DNA of 64,000 nt from Endobacter medicaginis (GCF_014192375.1 NZ_JACHXV010000006.1:186001-250000); one strand, 5' to 3'. Counted from the first letter of the stretch, positions 29,257-40,586 are shown. The notes: generated from the sequence alone by a model not told the origin. A program made the numbers and translations.

Positions 29257-30471
29257 ATGACCTCGATCACGCCCACCATCCGCGTCAAGCTGCCCGGCAA
29301 CCCGGGCAACATGATGTTCATGTATCTTGCCGCACTGTCGATCCGGAACACGCTCGGGCGCGGACAGGTCCATAACGTCAGCATCCCGATGTTCGACATC
29401 TCGCTGCCCGACATCGACCTGCATGGTCGCGCGGGGCTGCATCTTCGCGAGGCCGGGGAATTCACGTCTCGGGGGTTGCTGCCTTTCGACACCATCTCGG
29501 CGCTGTGCAGGGCCAACCAGCCCGATTTCATCCAGATCGAAGGCTATTGCCAACACGTTGGCAACCTGCCCCGCCGCGACAGTGTCGATTATGCGGCCAT
29601 CTTTCCGCACCCTGCCCTGCCGGTCGCCGGAGGGGCCGACGACGAGCTGGTCATCAGCATCCGTGGCGGCGAGATTTTGCGCGACATCGCACATCCGGAC
29701 TATGTGCAGGTGCCGATCGACTTCTACGCCGACATCATCCGGCAATCAGGACTGAAGCCCGTCTTCTTCGGCCAGCTCGGCGACAATCCGTATTGCGACC
29801 GGCTGAGGAAGCGTTTTCCCGATGCGATCTTCCGGGCCGGCACGAACGCTGCCGCCGATTTCGATTTCATCCGGCGCTCCGTCAACATCATTCCGAGCGT
29901 CAGCACCTTCGCCTGGCTCGCGGCGTGGCTGTCGGATGCCCAGCGGATCTTCATGCCGGTGCTGGGCCTGCTGAATCCGTGCCAGCATCGACAGGGCATG
30001 TTCATCCCCTATGGGGACGAGCGCTTCCGCTACTTCCTGTTCCCCCACACCTACTGGACCGATATCGATCGCCAGGAGCACAGCGAGCGGGCGCTGGCCG
30101 GAAGCTGGCAGGCCGTCGACGAAACGACGATGCGGCTGATCACCGAGCGAAGCTGCACCACGCCGAGGCGCATCGATGACTACGCCAGGTGGCTGGATCT
30201 CGATTACTACGTATCGGCGAATCCCGGTCTGGCAGCGCTGCGAACGCAATATGGCGACTGCGCGGTCTACAACCACTATCTTGAACATGGCTTCGCGAGC
30301 GGCCACCCGCCATTGCGTCTCGACCCCGAGTGGTACTGCCTGGCCTATCCGTCCGCCGCCGCGGCACTTAGCCGCAACGAATTCCACGACGCGCTTCACC
30401 ACTTTGTCGCCAGCGGCGCGGCGCTGGGCTACCGTCCCGTCCGGTCCGGCGATCCGGGCAAGCGGGCATGA
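29257..30471 (+). CDS. putative glycosyltransferase (fucosyltransferase-like fold) with C-terminal repeat modules
   Basis: A 404-residue cytoplasmic protein. Its centre has ISIRGGEILRDIAHPDYVQV, which sits where GT11-type enzymes carry H-x-R-x-G-D, then FYADIIRQSGLKPVFFGQLG and FDFIRRSVNIIPSVSTFAWL, the usual late nucleotide-sugar site. From about residue 315 there are two copies of a module seen at the ends of polysaccharide glycosyltransferases: DLDYYVSANPGLAAL...VYNHYLEHGFASG, then DPEWYCLAYPSAAAAL...ALHHFVASGAALG. It overlaps the next gene by ATGA. The GT11 link is by motif resemblance only. Confidence 0.55.
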   Translation: MTSITPTIRVKLPGNPGNMMFMYLAALSIRNTLGRGQVHNVSIPMFDISLPDIDLHGRAGLHLREAGEFTSRGLLPFDTISALCRANQPDFIQIEGYCQHVGNLPRRDSVDYAAIFPHPALPVAGGADDELVISIRGGEILRDIAHPDYVQVPIDFYADIIRQSGLKPVFFGQLGDNPYCDRLRKRFPDAIFRAGTNAAADFDFIRRSVNIIPSVSTFAWLAAWLSDAQRIFMPVLGLLNPCQHRQGMFIPYGDERFRYFLFPHTYWTDIDRQEHSERALAGSWQAVDETTMRLITERSCTTPRRIDDYARWLDLDYYVSANPGLAALRTQYGDCAVYNHYLEHGFASGHPPLRLDPEWYCLAYPSAAAALSRNEFHDALHHFVASGAALGYRPVRSGDPGKRA

Positions 30472-31982
30472 GCCAGTCCGTCGCGCCGCACGGAACGGGC
30501 CGCATCGCCGTCGCCGTGATCGTCAAGAACGAGGCGACGGAACTCGCCTACTGGCTCGCCTGGTATCATCTGCTCGGCGCGGACACGATCTTCGTCTTCG
30601 ACGACGGCTCGACCGATGGCACGGCCGAGATTGCCGAGGATGCGGGCAGGATGTTCGACGTCCGGGTGCTGCGGCTGTCGCGGCGCTCCGAGCGCTACGA
30701 GCTACGCCAGCGCGACTGCTATCTGAACATGCTGCAAAACCACCGCGACGAGTTCGAGTGGATCGGGTTCTTCGATGCCGACGAGTATCTCGCGTTCTAC
30801 AAGGACGGAAAGATCTGCCTCGGCGGTCTTCGCGAGCGCCTCGACAGCGTCGATGCGGATGTCGGTGCGATGGCATTCCACTGGTGCAACTACGGCAGCA
30901 GCGGATGGGTCATCGCCAATGGCGGGCCATCCTTCGCCACCTATGTTCATCACGCCGATCCCGCAACGGGCATCAATCGGCACGTGAAGTCCTTCGTTCG
31001 GCCGGGACTGTGGTGCGGCGGCTGGATGAACGTCCACAAGTTCGATGTGGGCAACAGCCGTTACGTCTATCCCAATGGCCGCGACGTCCAGTGGGAACGC
31101 GACGGGATCACGCTGGCCGAGGTCGACTGGACCGATGCCCGGGTGATGCATTTCCAGCTCCGCAGCATGGAGCATTTCGTCGACAGGATGAAGAAGCGCA
31201 TGGACCTCGTGCCATCGCCCGCGCTCTTCGATGCGATGGACTACGCGGAGATGACCGACCTGCGTGCATCCGAGCTGGCGGCGAAGGTTCTCGAGCTGGT
31301 CCGGAGCATCGACCGGCTGACGGTGGAGCGCGTCATCGCCGGACTGTCGGTCGATACGGCCGCACAGCCATCAGCCGTGTCGGCCACGGCATCCGCAACG
31401 ATCGCAAGCGGGATCACGGTGCGCGAGGTGGTCAGCGATTTCGGTCATCTCGTAGCGCTCGATACGCATGACGGACTGGTATCGCGACGCGACGACCATC
31501 CGGCGTTTCCGCTTGCCTGCCTGACCCTGTCCTCGCTGCCCGACACCGCCTTCCTGCTCTGGGCGGAAGGACCGGGCGGCTGGCCCTATGTCGAGGGCGA
31601 TTTCCGCACCACCAGAATGCGGCGCTATCTCCTCGAGGATCATTACGACGATTTCTCGTTCCGCAATCCCGAAACCCGGCGCATCCTCGGCGTGAAGCCG
31701 CCGGAGAACGGCGGTGCCGTGATCGGCGATGTCGTGCGGGCCCAGGCGTGGGAACGCTTCAGGCTGCGACCGCCGGGCGAAGCGCTGGCGCGGTGGCTGG
31801 AATCGGACAACGGCATCGCGCTGCTGCGATCGATCACCGGCGAGGTGGCGCTGCCGTCGATCCTCCCCGAGGCCGCCCTGCCGCTGTTCGACATGCTGCC
31901 GATCATCGCAGCCAGCATGTCGCCGGCGCGGCGCGCGGCTCTGGTCTCCGCGCTTGGCGCGACGGCGCGCCGGGTGACCTGA
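30468..31982 (+). CDS. glycosyltransferase, GT2/GT92-like, with unassigned C-terminal half
   Basis: A 504-residue protein coupled to the preceding gene by ATGA. Residues ~10-280 are a GT-A fold of the type found in GT92/glyco_tranf_2_4: VAVIVKNEATELAYWLAWYH, IFVFDDGSTDGT and the metal motif FFDADEYLAF; HVKSFVRPGLW and ARVMHFQLRSMEHF follow. The C-terminal ~190 residues (from VREVVSDFGHLVALDTHDGL) match no family I know and may recognise acceptor or partner. It is probably the second chain-extending enzyme of the island. Confidence 0.7.
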   Translation: MSQSVAPHGTGRIAVAVIVKNEATELAYWLAWYHLLGADTIFVFDDGSTDGTAEIAEDAGRMFDVRVLRLSRRSERYELRQRDCYLNMLQNHRDEFEWIGFFDADEYLAFYKDGKICLGGLRERLDSVDADVGAMAFHWCNYGSSGWVIANGGPSFATYVHHADPATGINRHVKSFVRPGLWCGGWMNVHKFDVGNSRYVYPNGRDVQWERDGITLAEVDWTDARVMHFQLRSMEHFVDRMKKRMDLVPSPALFDAMDYAEMTDLRASELAAKVLELVRSIDRLTVERVIAGLSVDTAAQPSAVSATASATIASGITVREVVSDFGHLVALDTHDGLVSRRDDHPAFPLACLTLSSLPDTAFLLWAEGPGGWPYVEGDFRTTRMRRYLLEDHYDDFSFRNPETRRILGVKPPENGGAVIGDVVRAQAWERFRLRPPGEALARWLESDNGIALLRSITGEVALPSILPEAALPLFDMLPIIAASMSPARRAALVSALGATARRVT

Positions 31983-32117
31983 GCCGCGCGCCGCACCGGC
32001 GTCTCCGAGATCGGGGCGGCTAGGGTCGGCTATCATGCGGCTGACCTGCAATGCCGTCACGCCGTCAGGCCAGATCGCCATACGGCCGGGCGCGGACCAG
32101 CACCGGAAGGGTAAGCC

Positions 32118-34094
32118 GTGCGGCCTTCACTTTTGATGATCATCTCCCTCGCCGCGGCGGCCGGCCCGGCGCTCGGCCAGCCGGTGTTCTCGCGCGCCGG
32201 CGACGGACAGTTCAACACGATCACCGGCCGCTCGACGGCGGCGCTGCCGAATGCGGTGGCGCGGACACTCGCGGATCATTTTGCGGATGTGGTGAGCATA
32301 CGCGACTTTGGCGCCAGATGTGACGGTGTCACCGATGACAGCGCGGCCGTGCAGACCGCGCTCAATGTCGCGTCAGGCATGGGCTATGCCAAGGTCACCG
32401 TGCCGCGGGGAAGCTGCCTGATCGGAACGGCCATCAGCCTGTCGATCGGCGCGTCGAGCGGTGTCTTCCTCGAGGGCAGCAACGGATCGACACTTCTGTT
32501 TCCAGGCGGGGTCGACGGTCCCTCGATCGCCCTCAACGCAGGCACTGCCACGTTTTCCGCGGCAAACCTGCGGTTCATCCGGTTGTCCGACGGCAAGGGC
32601 GCGGTCGGCACAGGGCTGAGCATTCGCGCGGCATCCGGCGTGGTCAACTCCATACCGACCCATCTCACCAATCTGAGCTTCATGGGCCTCAACCGGGCCG
32701 ATACCTGGAATGTCGGGCTGTCGCTGGTCTCGCTGGTCAATCCGACCATCGATGCGCTGAACGTGCAGCAGCCCGATGCCACGATGCAGGCCAGCGGCCC
32801 GGTCGGCATGATCATCCAGGGCCTGTCGAACCAGCAGTTCGCGATCGACGCGAAGATCAGCAACTCGACCTTCCAGGGCGGCCATATCAACCTTCAGCTG
32901 ATCGGCTCGGTGCAGGGTGTGTTCATCACCAACAGCGAGGGCATCGGATCGGACTATGGCATCTATGGTGTCGATGACGGCACGCACTATGCAGAACTGG
33001 CGACGGTCAACAATTCACATTGGAACAACACCACCGCCGGCATCTACCTCAGCAACTGGAACGAGAACAACATCAGCAACAATCTCTTCCTGCATTTCAA
33101 TCCGGTCGCATCGGGCAACTATGGAGCCGTGCAGCTCCTCTCCAGCGGCTACAACACGCTGACCGCCAACACCACCAATGGCGGCGGCGTCGGCTCGGAG
33201 ACATTCGCCCGCATTACCAACGGTCAGTTCGAGGTGGTCAGCAACAACGCCGTGGTGTTCCTCAACGGACCGTGCTTCGATCTCGGGACTTCGATCAGAA
33301 ACGCCACCATCTCCGCCAACACCTGTTCGGGGGTGAGTGTCTCGACCCCGGCCGTACTGCCCACCGGCAGCGGAATCGTGATGAGCGGCAACGGCTATAA
33401 TGGCAACGTCGGCGACATGGGCCTCGACGGCAACGGCAACATGCAGATCGCGGGCTCGGCCGTATTCTCGCCGCAACTGGTGCTGACGAACGCCGGCAAT
33501 GCCAGCCTGAGCTTCCGCGACGGCAATGGCGCGCTCCGCTCGGCGATCAATGGCAACAAGGACGGGACGGTGAATTTCGGCGGCGGCAGCCCGGGCGTGA
33601 CGCTGGCCGCTGCCGGACAGGCGCTTGGCTTCTATGGCCACGCCACGGCCGCCCAGACCGTGGTGACGGGAGCGAGCACCAGCAGTTCCACCCTCAACCA
33701 GATCCTCACCGCACTCGCGGCGACCGGGCTGGTCGGAGATACCAGCACCCACAGCAACGACTTCACCTCGACGGGCAACCTGTTCTCCAGCGCCAACATC
33801 TATCCCGGCAACGGAGGCGCGCTGATCCTGCGCGACAGCGCCGGGTCCGCCGCCTATCTGTCGCCGGACAGCACCGGTGGCGCGATTCTGGGCAGTCTCA
33901 AAAGCGGCGGCACCGCACGACTCCAGACCAGCGTGATCACCGCCCAACAGCAGCTCAACCTGCCCACGACGGCCTCCGTGCCGAGCACCGCCAGCCCGAC
34001 TGTCACCGGCACCACCTCGCTGCTGGTCGACACCGCCGACAGCAAGCTCTGCGCCCTGATCGGATCGACCTGGAAATGCACGACCCTGCAATAG
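32118..34094 (+). CDS. secreted right-handed beta-helix protein with tailspike-like architecture
   Basis: A 658-residue protein starting with GTG behind GGAAGG; signal peptide to about residue 20 (cut after ALG-QP). Residues ~60-100 (VVSIRDFGARCDGVTDDSAAVQTALN) are the start of the pectate-lyase-superfamily beta-helix found in tailspikes and glycan lyases. Asn/Ser/Gly-rich helix turns follow to about residue 440. The C-terminal part has a module known from phage tail fibres (GFYGHATAAQTVVTGAS, then LNQILTALAATGLVGDTST) and a closing region with LCALIGSTWKCTTL. It probably cleaves or binds the surface polysaccharide made by the island; catalytic residues cannot be assigned. Confidence 0.7.
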   Translation: MRPSLLMIISLAAAAGPALGQPVFSRAGDGQFNTITGRSTAALPNAVARTLADHFADVVSIRDFGARCDGVTDDSAAVQTALNVASGMGYAKVTVPRGSCLIGTAISLSIGASSGVFLEGSNGSTLLFPGGVDGPSIALNAGTATFSAANLRFIRLSDGKGAVGTGLSIRAASGVVNSIPTHLTNLSFMGLNRADTWNVGLSLVSLVNPTIDALNVQQPDATMQASGPVGMIIQGLSNQQFAIDAKISNSTFQGGHINLQLIGSVQGVFITNSEGIGSDYGIYGVDDGTHYAELATVNNSHWNNTTAGIYLSNWNENNISNNLFLHFNPVASGNYGAVQLLSSGYNTLTANTTNGGGVGSETFARITNGQFEVVSNNAVVFLNGPCFDLGTSIRNATISANTCSGVSVSTPAVLPTGSGIVMSGNGYNGNVGDMGLDGNGNMQIAGSAVFSPQLVLTNAGNASLSFRDGNGALRSAINGNKDGTVNFGGGSPGVTLAAAGQALGFYGHATAAQTVVTGASTSSSTLNQILTALAATGLVGDTSTHSNDFTSTGNLFSSANIYPGNGGALILRDSAGSAAYLSPDSTGGAILGSLKSGGTARLQTSVITAQQQLNLPTTASVPSTASPTVTGTTSLLVDTADSKLCALIGSTWKCTTLQ

Positions 34095-34119
34095 CGCCGC
34101 ATCCGGCCGATACCAGCGA

Positions 34120-34650
34120 TCAGACCCGCAGCGAGGCGGGGATGCGCAACCCGAGACTGTCGGGAATGTCCCAGATCTCGCGCACCTGCCGGATCCTGCG
34201 GAAACCCGCCGCCTCGTAGAGCGGCAGCGCGCGGGGATGATCGGCGGTGCAGGTATTGACCCGCAGCGCCGACGGGTTCTGCCGCCAGGCGCTCTCGATC
34301 GCCGCCTCCAGCAGTGGCCGGCCGGCGCCGCGGCCGATCATCGACGGCATCAGACCGAAATAGGACAGGTTGATGTCCGCGCCGCGTCGCTCGAGTTCAT
34401 AGAACCCGGCCGGGCTGTCGCCGTTATAGAGGACGTGCAGCGACCAGCCCGGCGCTCGCATCACCGCCCTGATATCCTCGTCGGGCAGGATGCGACGCAG
34501 CCACCAGCAATAATCGGCACCGACCGCGTCGTAGAGATCGCGGTAGAACGCGACCGGAACCGCCTGCGCCACCTCGAGGCGAAGACCCTCGGGCAGAGGC
34601 GCCGCCGGGCGCGGGAGCGGGCGCGACATGCGCAGGAAAGTGACCTCCAC
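34120..34650 (-). CDS. GNAT family N-acetyltransferase
   Basis: A 176-residue acetyltransferase with the acetyl-CoA loop (YFGLMPSMIGRGAGRPLLEAA), preceding strand PAGFYELERRGADINLSYFG and late motif TADHPRALPLYEAAGFRRIR. The GTG at 34650 is chosen because family members begin with a V-E-V-T-x-L strand (VEVTFLRMSRPLP); the ATG at 34629 is the other choice. The substrate is unknown. It lies 61 bp downstream of rpoD in the same direction. Confidence 0.85.
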   Translation of the reverse strand: MEVTFLRMSRPLPRPAAPLPEGLRLEVAQAVPVAFYRDLYDAVGADYCWWLRRILPDEDIRAVMRAPGWSLHVLYNGDSPAGFYELERRGADINLSYFGLMPSMIGRGAGRPLLEAAIESAWRQNPSALRVNTCTADHPRALPLYEAAGFRRIRQVREIWDIPDSLGLRIPASLRV

Positions 34651-34711
34651 GACGATCCGGATCGTCCCGGACGGACCCTGCCGCGCCAGGCCACGCATTT
34701 CGCCCACCCGG

Positions 34712-36685
<1,974 letters not shown>

Positions 36686-36762
36686 CCCCGATCCTCAACC
36701 CTCAAATCCAACCCGGTGGCCGAAGGTTGCATCGACCACCGCGCCTACCGGCGCTCTTCGCC

Positions 36763-38613
36763 TCAGGCGTCCTCGCCCTGTTCGCCCCGTGCCAACGCCT
36801 CTCGCGCCGCGCAGAGTGCCACCAGCCGGCGCTCCGAAGCGGCGTCGAATGACGCGGACATGGCCGCGCGTGCCGCATCCACCTCCGCGTCGAGCCGGTG
36901 GCGGCTGACAAGCGCGAAGAAGTGCCACCACCCCGCCGCGGCCTCCGCCGGCATCGCCCCCTCCCGCGCCTCGCTCGGCAGTGGGTAGGGCGACGAGGCG
37001 AGAACATCGGTCGCGACCGGCGCTAATCCGGCTGAGTGCAGGTGGTCCATGAGGGCGTGCGAGTCAAGTTCCCGTGTCTCCGCCGCCCAGTCAAACAGTG
37101 CCGCGCGCAGCCGGGCGAGGCCTTCGGGCAACACCAGACCGGCGTACGCCTCCTCGAGATCGTGCAGCAGCGACGGATGGCGCAGCAGGATCGCGGTCAT
37201 CGCCCGCAGCCGCTCGGCATCGGAACCGCCGGGCCGCATCACCGGCCGCGTGCCGATCAACGCGGGCGCAAGGTCCGGATCGCCGCGACCGCCGCCCCGG
37301 CGCGGACGCGACGCGACCGGCGGCTGGCGGTCGGAGCGCTTGTGGAAGGTGGTCCAGAACCTGTCGCGCAGCAGGCTGCGCACTTCCTGGGCCAAAGCGC
37401 GGTCGCCGATCGCCGACGCCGCCGCATCGAGCCGGGCCCGAAACGCGGCGCGCCCCTCGGCACTGTCCTCGCCGCCCTCGCGCAGCAGGTCGAACAACGC
37501 CTCGGACACCGGACTCGCCGCGGCGAGCAACGGCTCGAACGCCGCCCGGCCGGAGGCGCGCAGCATGCTGTCGGGATCCTCGCCGGGGGGCAGCCGGATG
37601 ATGCGCAGGGAGCGTTCCGGGGTCAGCAGCGGCAGCGCGACCTCGACCGCGCGCCGCGCCGCGCGGGTTCCGGCGGCATCGCCGTCGAAGCACAGCACGG
37701 GCACCGCCGCCGCCCGCCACAACAGCTCGATCTGTTCGGATGTCAGCGCCGTACCGAGCGGTGCCACCGCCACCAGCCCGGCCTGGTGCAGGGCGATGAC
37801 ATCCATGTAGCCCTCGACCACCAGCAGCGCCGGTGGCCGCACCCCTGGCGGGCGTGGCGCCCGCAAGGCCGCGAGCGCACGATCGAGGCCGAACAGCGTG
37901 CGTCGCTTGGAGAACAGCGCCGTCTCCGGACCGTTGAGGTATTTCGGCTGGCCATCGCCCAGCAGGCGACCGCCGAAGCTGGTCAGCACGCCGCGCCGGT
38001 CATGGATCGGGAAGGTGACGCGGTTGAAGAACAGCTCGCCGCGTACCGATCCGTCCTCGCCCAGACGCATCAGTCCCGAACCGGCGATCATCTGCCGTGA
38101 GAATCCGGCCTTCTCCAGCAGTGCGACCAGTCCGCCGCGCCCGTCGCCGGACCAGCCGAGGCCGAAGCCGGCGATGGTGCCCTCCGACAGACCCCGCCGG
38201 CGCAGATACTCGCGCGCCGGCGCCCCCTCGGCCGTGTCCAGCCGGCGGCGATACTCGGTCTGGGCGGCGGCGAGCACGTCGGCGAGGCCGAGGCGTCGCT
38301 CTTCCGCCTCGCGGTCGCGCGGCGCCTGTTCGGGCACCTCCAGCCCCGCCTCCGCGGCCAGCGACTTCACCGCATCGACGAAGCTCGCCCCCTGGCTGTG
38401 CATGACGAAGCTGATCGCATCGCCATGCGCGCCGCAGCCGAAGCAGTGATAATGGTCGTCATAGACATAGAAGCTGGGCGATTTCTCGCCGTGAAAAGGG
38501 CAGCAGGCCTTCCAGTTGCGCCCGGAGCGCACCAGCCGCGTGCGCCGCCCGATCACCTGCGACAGCGGGGTGCGGGCGCGCAACTCGTCGAGGAAGGCGG
38601 GGTCGAAGGCCAC
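36763..38613 (-). CDS. dnaG: DNA primase
   Basis: Primase of 616 residues that makes RNA primers for replication. N-terminal CHC2 zinc finger (CCPFHGEKSPSFYVYDDHYH then CFGCGAHGD), the catalytic core with GRLLGDGQPKYLNGPET, and the TOPRIM domain with VVEGYMDVIALHQAG and the metal-binding FDGDAAGTRAARR. A C-terminal helicase-interaction region follows (RLDAEVDAARAAMSASFDAA). Start is GTG. The gene lies 18 bp behind yqeY and before rpoD. Confidence 0.97.
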   Translation of the reverse strand: MAFDPAFLDELRARTPLSQVIGRRTRLVRSGRNWKACCPFHGEKSPSFYVYDDHYHCFGCGAHGDAISFVMHSQGASFVDAVKSLAAEAGLEVPEQAPRDREAEERRLGLADVLAAAQTEYRRRLDTAEGAPAREYLRRRGLSEGTIAGFGLGWSGDGRGGLVALLEKAGFSRQMIAGSGLMRLGEDGSVRGELFFNRVTFPIHDRRGVLTSFGGRLLGDGQPKYLNGPETALFSKRRTLFGLDRALAALRAPRPPGVRPPALLVVEGYMDVIALHQAGLVAVAPLGTALTSEQIELLWRAAAVPVLCFDGDAAGTRAARRAVEVALPLLTPERSLRIIRLPPGEDPDSMLRASGRAAFEPLLAAASPVSEALFDLLREGGEDSAEGRAAFRARLDAAASAIGDRALAQEVRSLLRDRFWTTFHKRSDRQPPVASRPRRGGGRGDPDLAPALIGTRPVMRPGGSDAERLRAMTAILLRHPSLLHDLEEAYAGLVLPEGLARLRAALFDWAAETRELDSHALMDHLHSAGLAPVATDVLASSPYPLPSEAREGAMPAEAAAGWWHFFALVSRHRLDAEVDAARAAMSASFDAASERRLVALCAAREALARGEQGEDA

Positions 38614-38631
38614 CCGTCAGCCGGCCCTGTC

Positions 38632-39087
38632 TCAGGCCAGCTTCGATTTGACCAGCGGCGAGGCGCGGGCCATGTCGAGGGCGGCGCCGTGGCGCGACTT
38701 CAGTTCGGCCATCACCTTTCCCATGTCCCTGGCACTCGCAGCCCCGGTGGCGGCGATCGCCTGGTCGACGGCCTCGGCGAGGGCCGCCTCGTCCATCGCC
38801 TTGGGCAGGAAGCCCTCGATCACAGCGATCTCGGCCTCCTCCTTCTCGGCGAGTTCCGGCCGGCCGCCCTGACGGTACATGCCGGCCGATTCGGTGCGCG
38901 ACTTCACCATGCCGCGCAGCATGCCGATCACCTCGTCGTCGCCCACCTTGTCGATGCCCTTCGGCCGGGCGGCGATGTCGACGTCCTTCAGCCGGGCAGC
39001 GATCATGCGCAGCGTCGAGACGCGCGGCTGGTCGCCGGCCTTCATCGCCGTCTTGAGAGAATCGGTGAACTGGTCGCGCAGCGCCAT
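38632..39087 (-). CDS. yqeY: GatB/YqeY domain protein
   Basis: A 151-residue protein with the YqeY fold, related to the tRNA-binding tail of Gat[21 protein letters not shown] near the start, [19 protein letters not shown] in the middle and the ending [20 protein letters not shown]. Function is not settled; it is thought to act in amidotransferase or tRNA-linked reactions. It heads the operon with dnaG and rpoD. The ATG at 39087 faces the HTH-carA gene across a 130-bp region that holds twin palindromes. Confidence 0.93.
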   Translation of the reverse strand: MALRDQFTDSLKTAMKAGDQPRVSTLRMIAARLKDVDIAARPKGIDKVGDDEVIGMLRGMVKSRTESAGMYRQGGRPELAEKEEAEIAVIEGFLPKAMDEAALAEAVDQAIAATGAASARDMGKVMAELKSRHGAALDMARASPLVKSKLA

Positions 39088-39121
39088 GAGCGTCGTCTTC
39101 TTTCCTCTTGTGTGGCCGGAC

Positions 39122-39136
39122 GGGAAACCTTTTCCC
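39122..39136. promoter_or_regulatory. operator candidate, copy 1 of a 15-bp palindrome
   Basis: GGGAAACCTTTTCCC: 6-bp arms GGGAAA/TTTCCC around 3 bases. A second copy with the same geometry lies 38 bp to the right. Both are in the gap between yqeY and the HTH-carA gene, so the fused HTH domain is the obvious candidate ligand (inference). Confidence 0.5.
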
Positions 39137-39159
39137 AACCCAGCCATGCGTCGCAAACC

Positions 39160-39174
39160 GGGAAGAAATTTCCC
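39160..39174. promoter_or_regulatory. operator candidate, copy 2 of a 15-bp palindrome
   Basis: GGGAAGAAATTTCCC matches copy 1 at 39122 in both arms except one base. A further half site (TTTCCC, 39182-39187) lies in the region expected for the -35 box of the downstream promoter. Confidence 0.5.
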
Positions 39175-39205
39175 AATTTACTTTCCCGGCCATCGTTGTG
39201 GCCGC

Positions 39206-39211
39206 TATATA
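39206..39211 (+). promoter_or_regulatory. -10 box candidate for a near-leaderless carA transcript
   Basis: TATATA ends 6 bp before the ATG at 39218, so transcription from it would begin at or next to the start codon. No Shine-Dalgarno is visible before that ATG. No good -35 box is found; the half site TTTCCC at 39182-39187 is near that position. Confidence 0.4.
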
Positions 39212-39217
39212 GAGTGC

Positions 39218-40582
39218 ATGAGCGATGTCGACAGCATCATCGAACGGATCGGCGGCGCGGCCGCGGTGGCGTCTCTCACCGGCGTCGGGCTCGAGGCGAT
39301 CCGCAAATGGCGCCAGAGCCGGGCGATCCCGGCGAAGCACTGGCCGAAGCTGATCGAGGCCAGCGGCCTCGGGCTGGACGCCTTCACCCCTTCCCAACCC
39401 GCGCAGGAGCCCGGCATGACCGATCCCGAATCCTCTGTTCCGCCAGGGGCGACTGCCGCGCTGGTGCTCGCCGACGGATCGGTGTTCTGGGGCCGTGGCT
39501 TCGGTGCCCATACAGGTCCCGACGGCGAGGCGATCGGCGAGCTGTGCTTCTCCACCGGGCTGACCGGCTATCAGGAGACCCTCACCGACCCGTCCTTCGC
39601 CGGGCAGATCATTACCTTCACCTTCCCGCATATCGGCAATGTCGGCACCAACGAGGCCGATCTCGAGGCCGCCACGATCGCCGCACGCGGGCTGGTGGTG
39701 CGGGCCGACGTTACCGCGCCGTCGAACTGGCGCAGCACGCAGACGCTCGATGCGTGGCTCAAGCGCCAGCGTATCCCCGGCATCGCCGGCGTCGATACCC
39801 GCGCCGTCACCCTCGCCCTGCGCGAAGGCGGCCCGCAGACCGCGGTGCTGGCCTATCCGGCCGACGGACGCTTCGACCTCGCAGCCCTGCGCGCCCGCGC
39901 CGCCGCCTGGCCCGGGCTGGAGGGAATGGATCTAGCGAAGGAGGTCTCCTGCCGGCAGAGCTATCACTGGTCCGAGGCACGCTGGGACTTCAGTGGCGCT
40001 GCAGCCCCGGCACCGCGGCACAAGGTGGTGGCGGTGGATTATGGCGCAAAGCGCAACATCCTTCGCTCGCTGGTGACGGCGGGCTGCGACGTCACCGTGG
40101 TGCCGGCCACCGCCACCGCGGAGGATATCCTCGCCCATCAGCCGGACGGGGTGTTTCTCTCCAACGGCCCCGGTGATCCGGCGGCGACCGGCGCCTATGC
40201 GGTGCCGGCGATCCGCGGCGTGATCGACAGCGGCACGCCGGTGTTCGGCATCTGTCTCGGCCACCAGCTCCTCGCCCTCGCCCTTGGAGCGCGCACCTAC
40301 AAGCTGCCGCAGGGCCATCGCGGCGCGAACCAGCCGGTCAAGGATCTCGCCACCGGCAAGGTGGAGATCACCAGCCAGAATCACGGCTTCGCAGTCGATG
40401 GCGACAGCCTGCCGGACGGCGTCGAGGTCAGCCATGTGAGCCTGTTCGACGGCAGCAACGAGGGGCTGCGCTGCACCGACCGCCGCGTGTTCTCGGTGCA
40501 GTATCATCCGGAAGCGAGCCCCGGACCGTCCGACAGTGCGCATCTGTTCGACCGCTTCGTCGCCCTGATGGACGCGGATTGA
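39218..40582 (+). CDS. carA: carbamoyl-phosphate synthase small subunit with fused N-terminal HTH domain
   Basis: The C-terminal part, from Met67 (ATG at 39416 with AGGAG upstream), is a complete Car[41 protein letters not shown], and the class I glutamine amidotransferase domain with Cys346 ([10 protein letters not shown]) and [10 protein letters not shown] carrying His/Glu. It supplies ammonia to CarB for pyrimidine and arginine synthesis. In the same frame with no stop, residues 1-60 ([40 protein letters not shown]) form a Cro/YdaS-like helix-turn-helix. Two products are possible: the fusion from 39218 and plain CarA from 39416. I recall that RefSeq uses a domain name, carph-isopro, for such an HTH, but could not check. 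Confidence 0.9.
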   Translation: MSDVDSIIERIGGAAAVASLTGVGLEAIRKWRQSRAIPAKHWPKLIEASGLGLDAFTPSQPAQEPGMTDPESSVPPGATAALVLADGSVFWGRGFGAHTGPDGEAIGELCFSTGLTGYQETLTDPSFAGQIITFTFPHIGNVGTNEADLEAATIAARGLVVRADVTAPSNWRSTQTLDAWLKRQRIPGIAGVDTRAVTLALREGGPQTAVLAYPADGRFDLAALRARAAAWPGLEGMDLAKEVSCRQSYHWSEARWDFSGAAAPAPRHKVVAVDYGAKRNILRSLVTAGCDVTVVPATATAEDILAHQPDGVFLSNGPGDPAATGAYAVPAIRGVIDSGTPVFGICLGHQLLALALGARTYKLPQGHRGANQPVKDLATGKVEITSQNHGFAVDGDSLPDGVEVSHVSLFDGSNEGLRCTDRRVFSVQYHPEASPGPSDSAHLFDRFVALMDAD

Positions 40583-40586
40583 GCAT

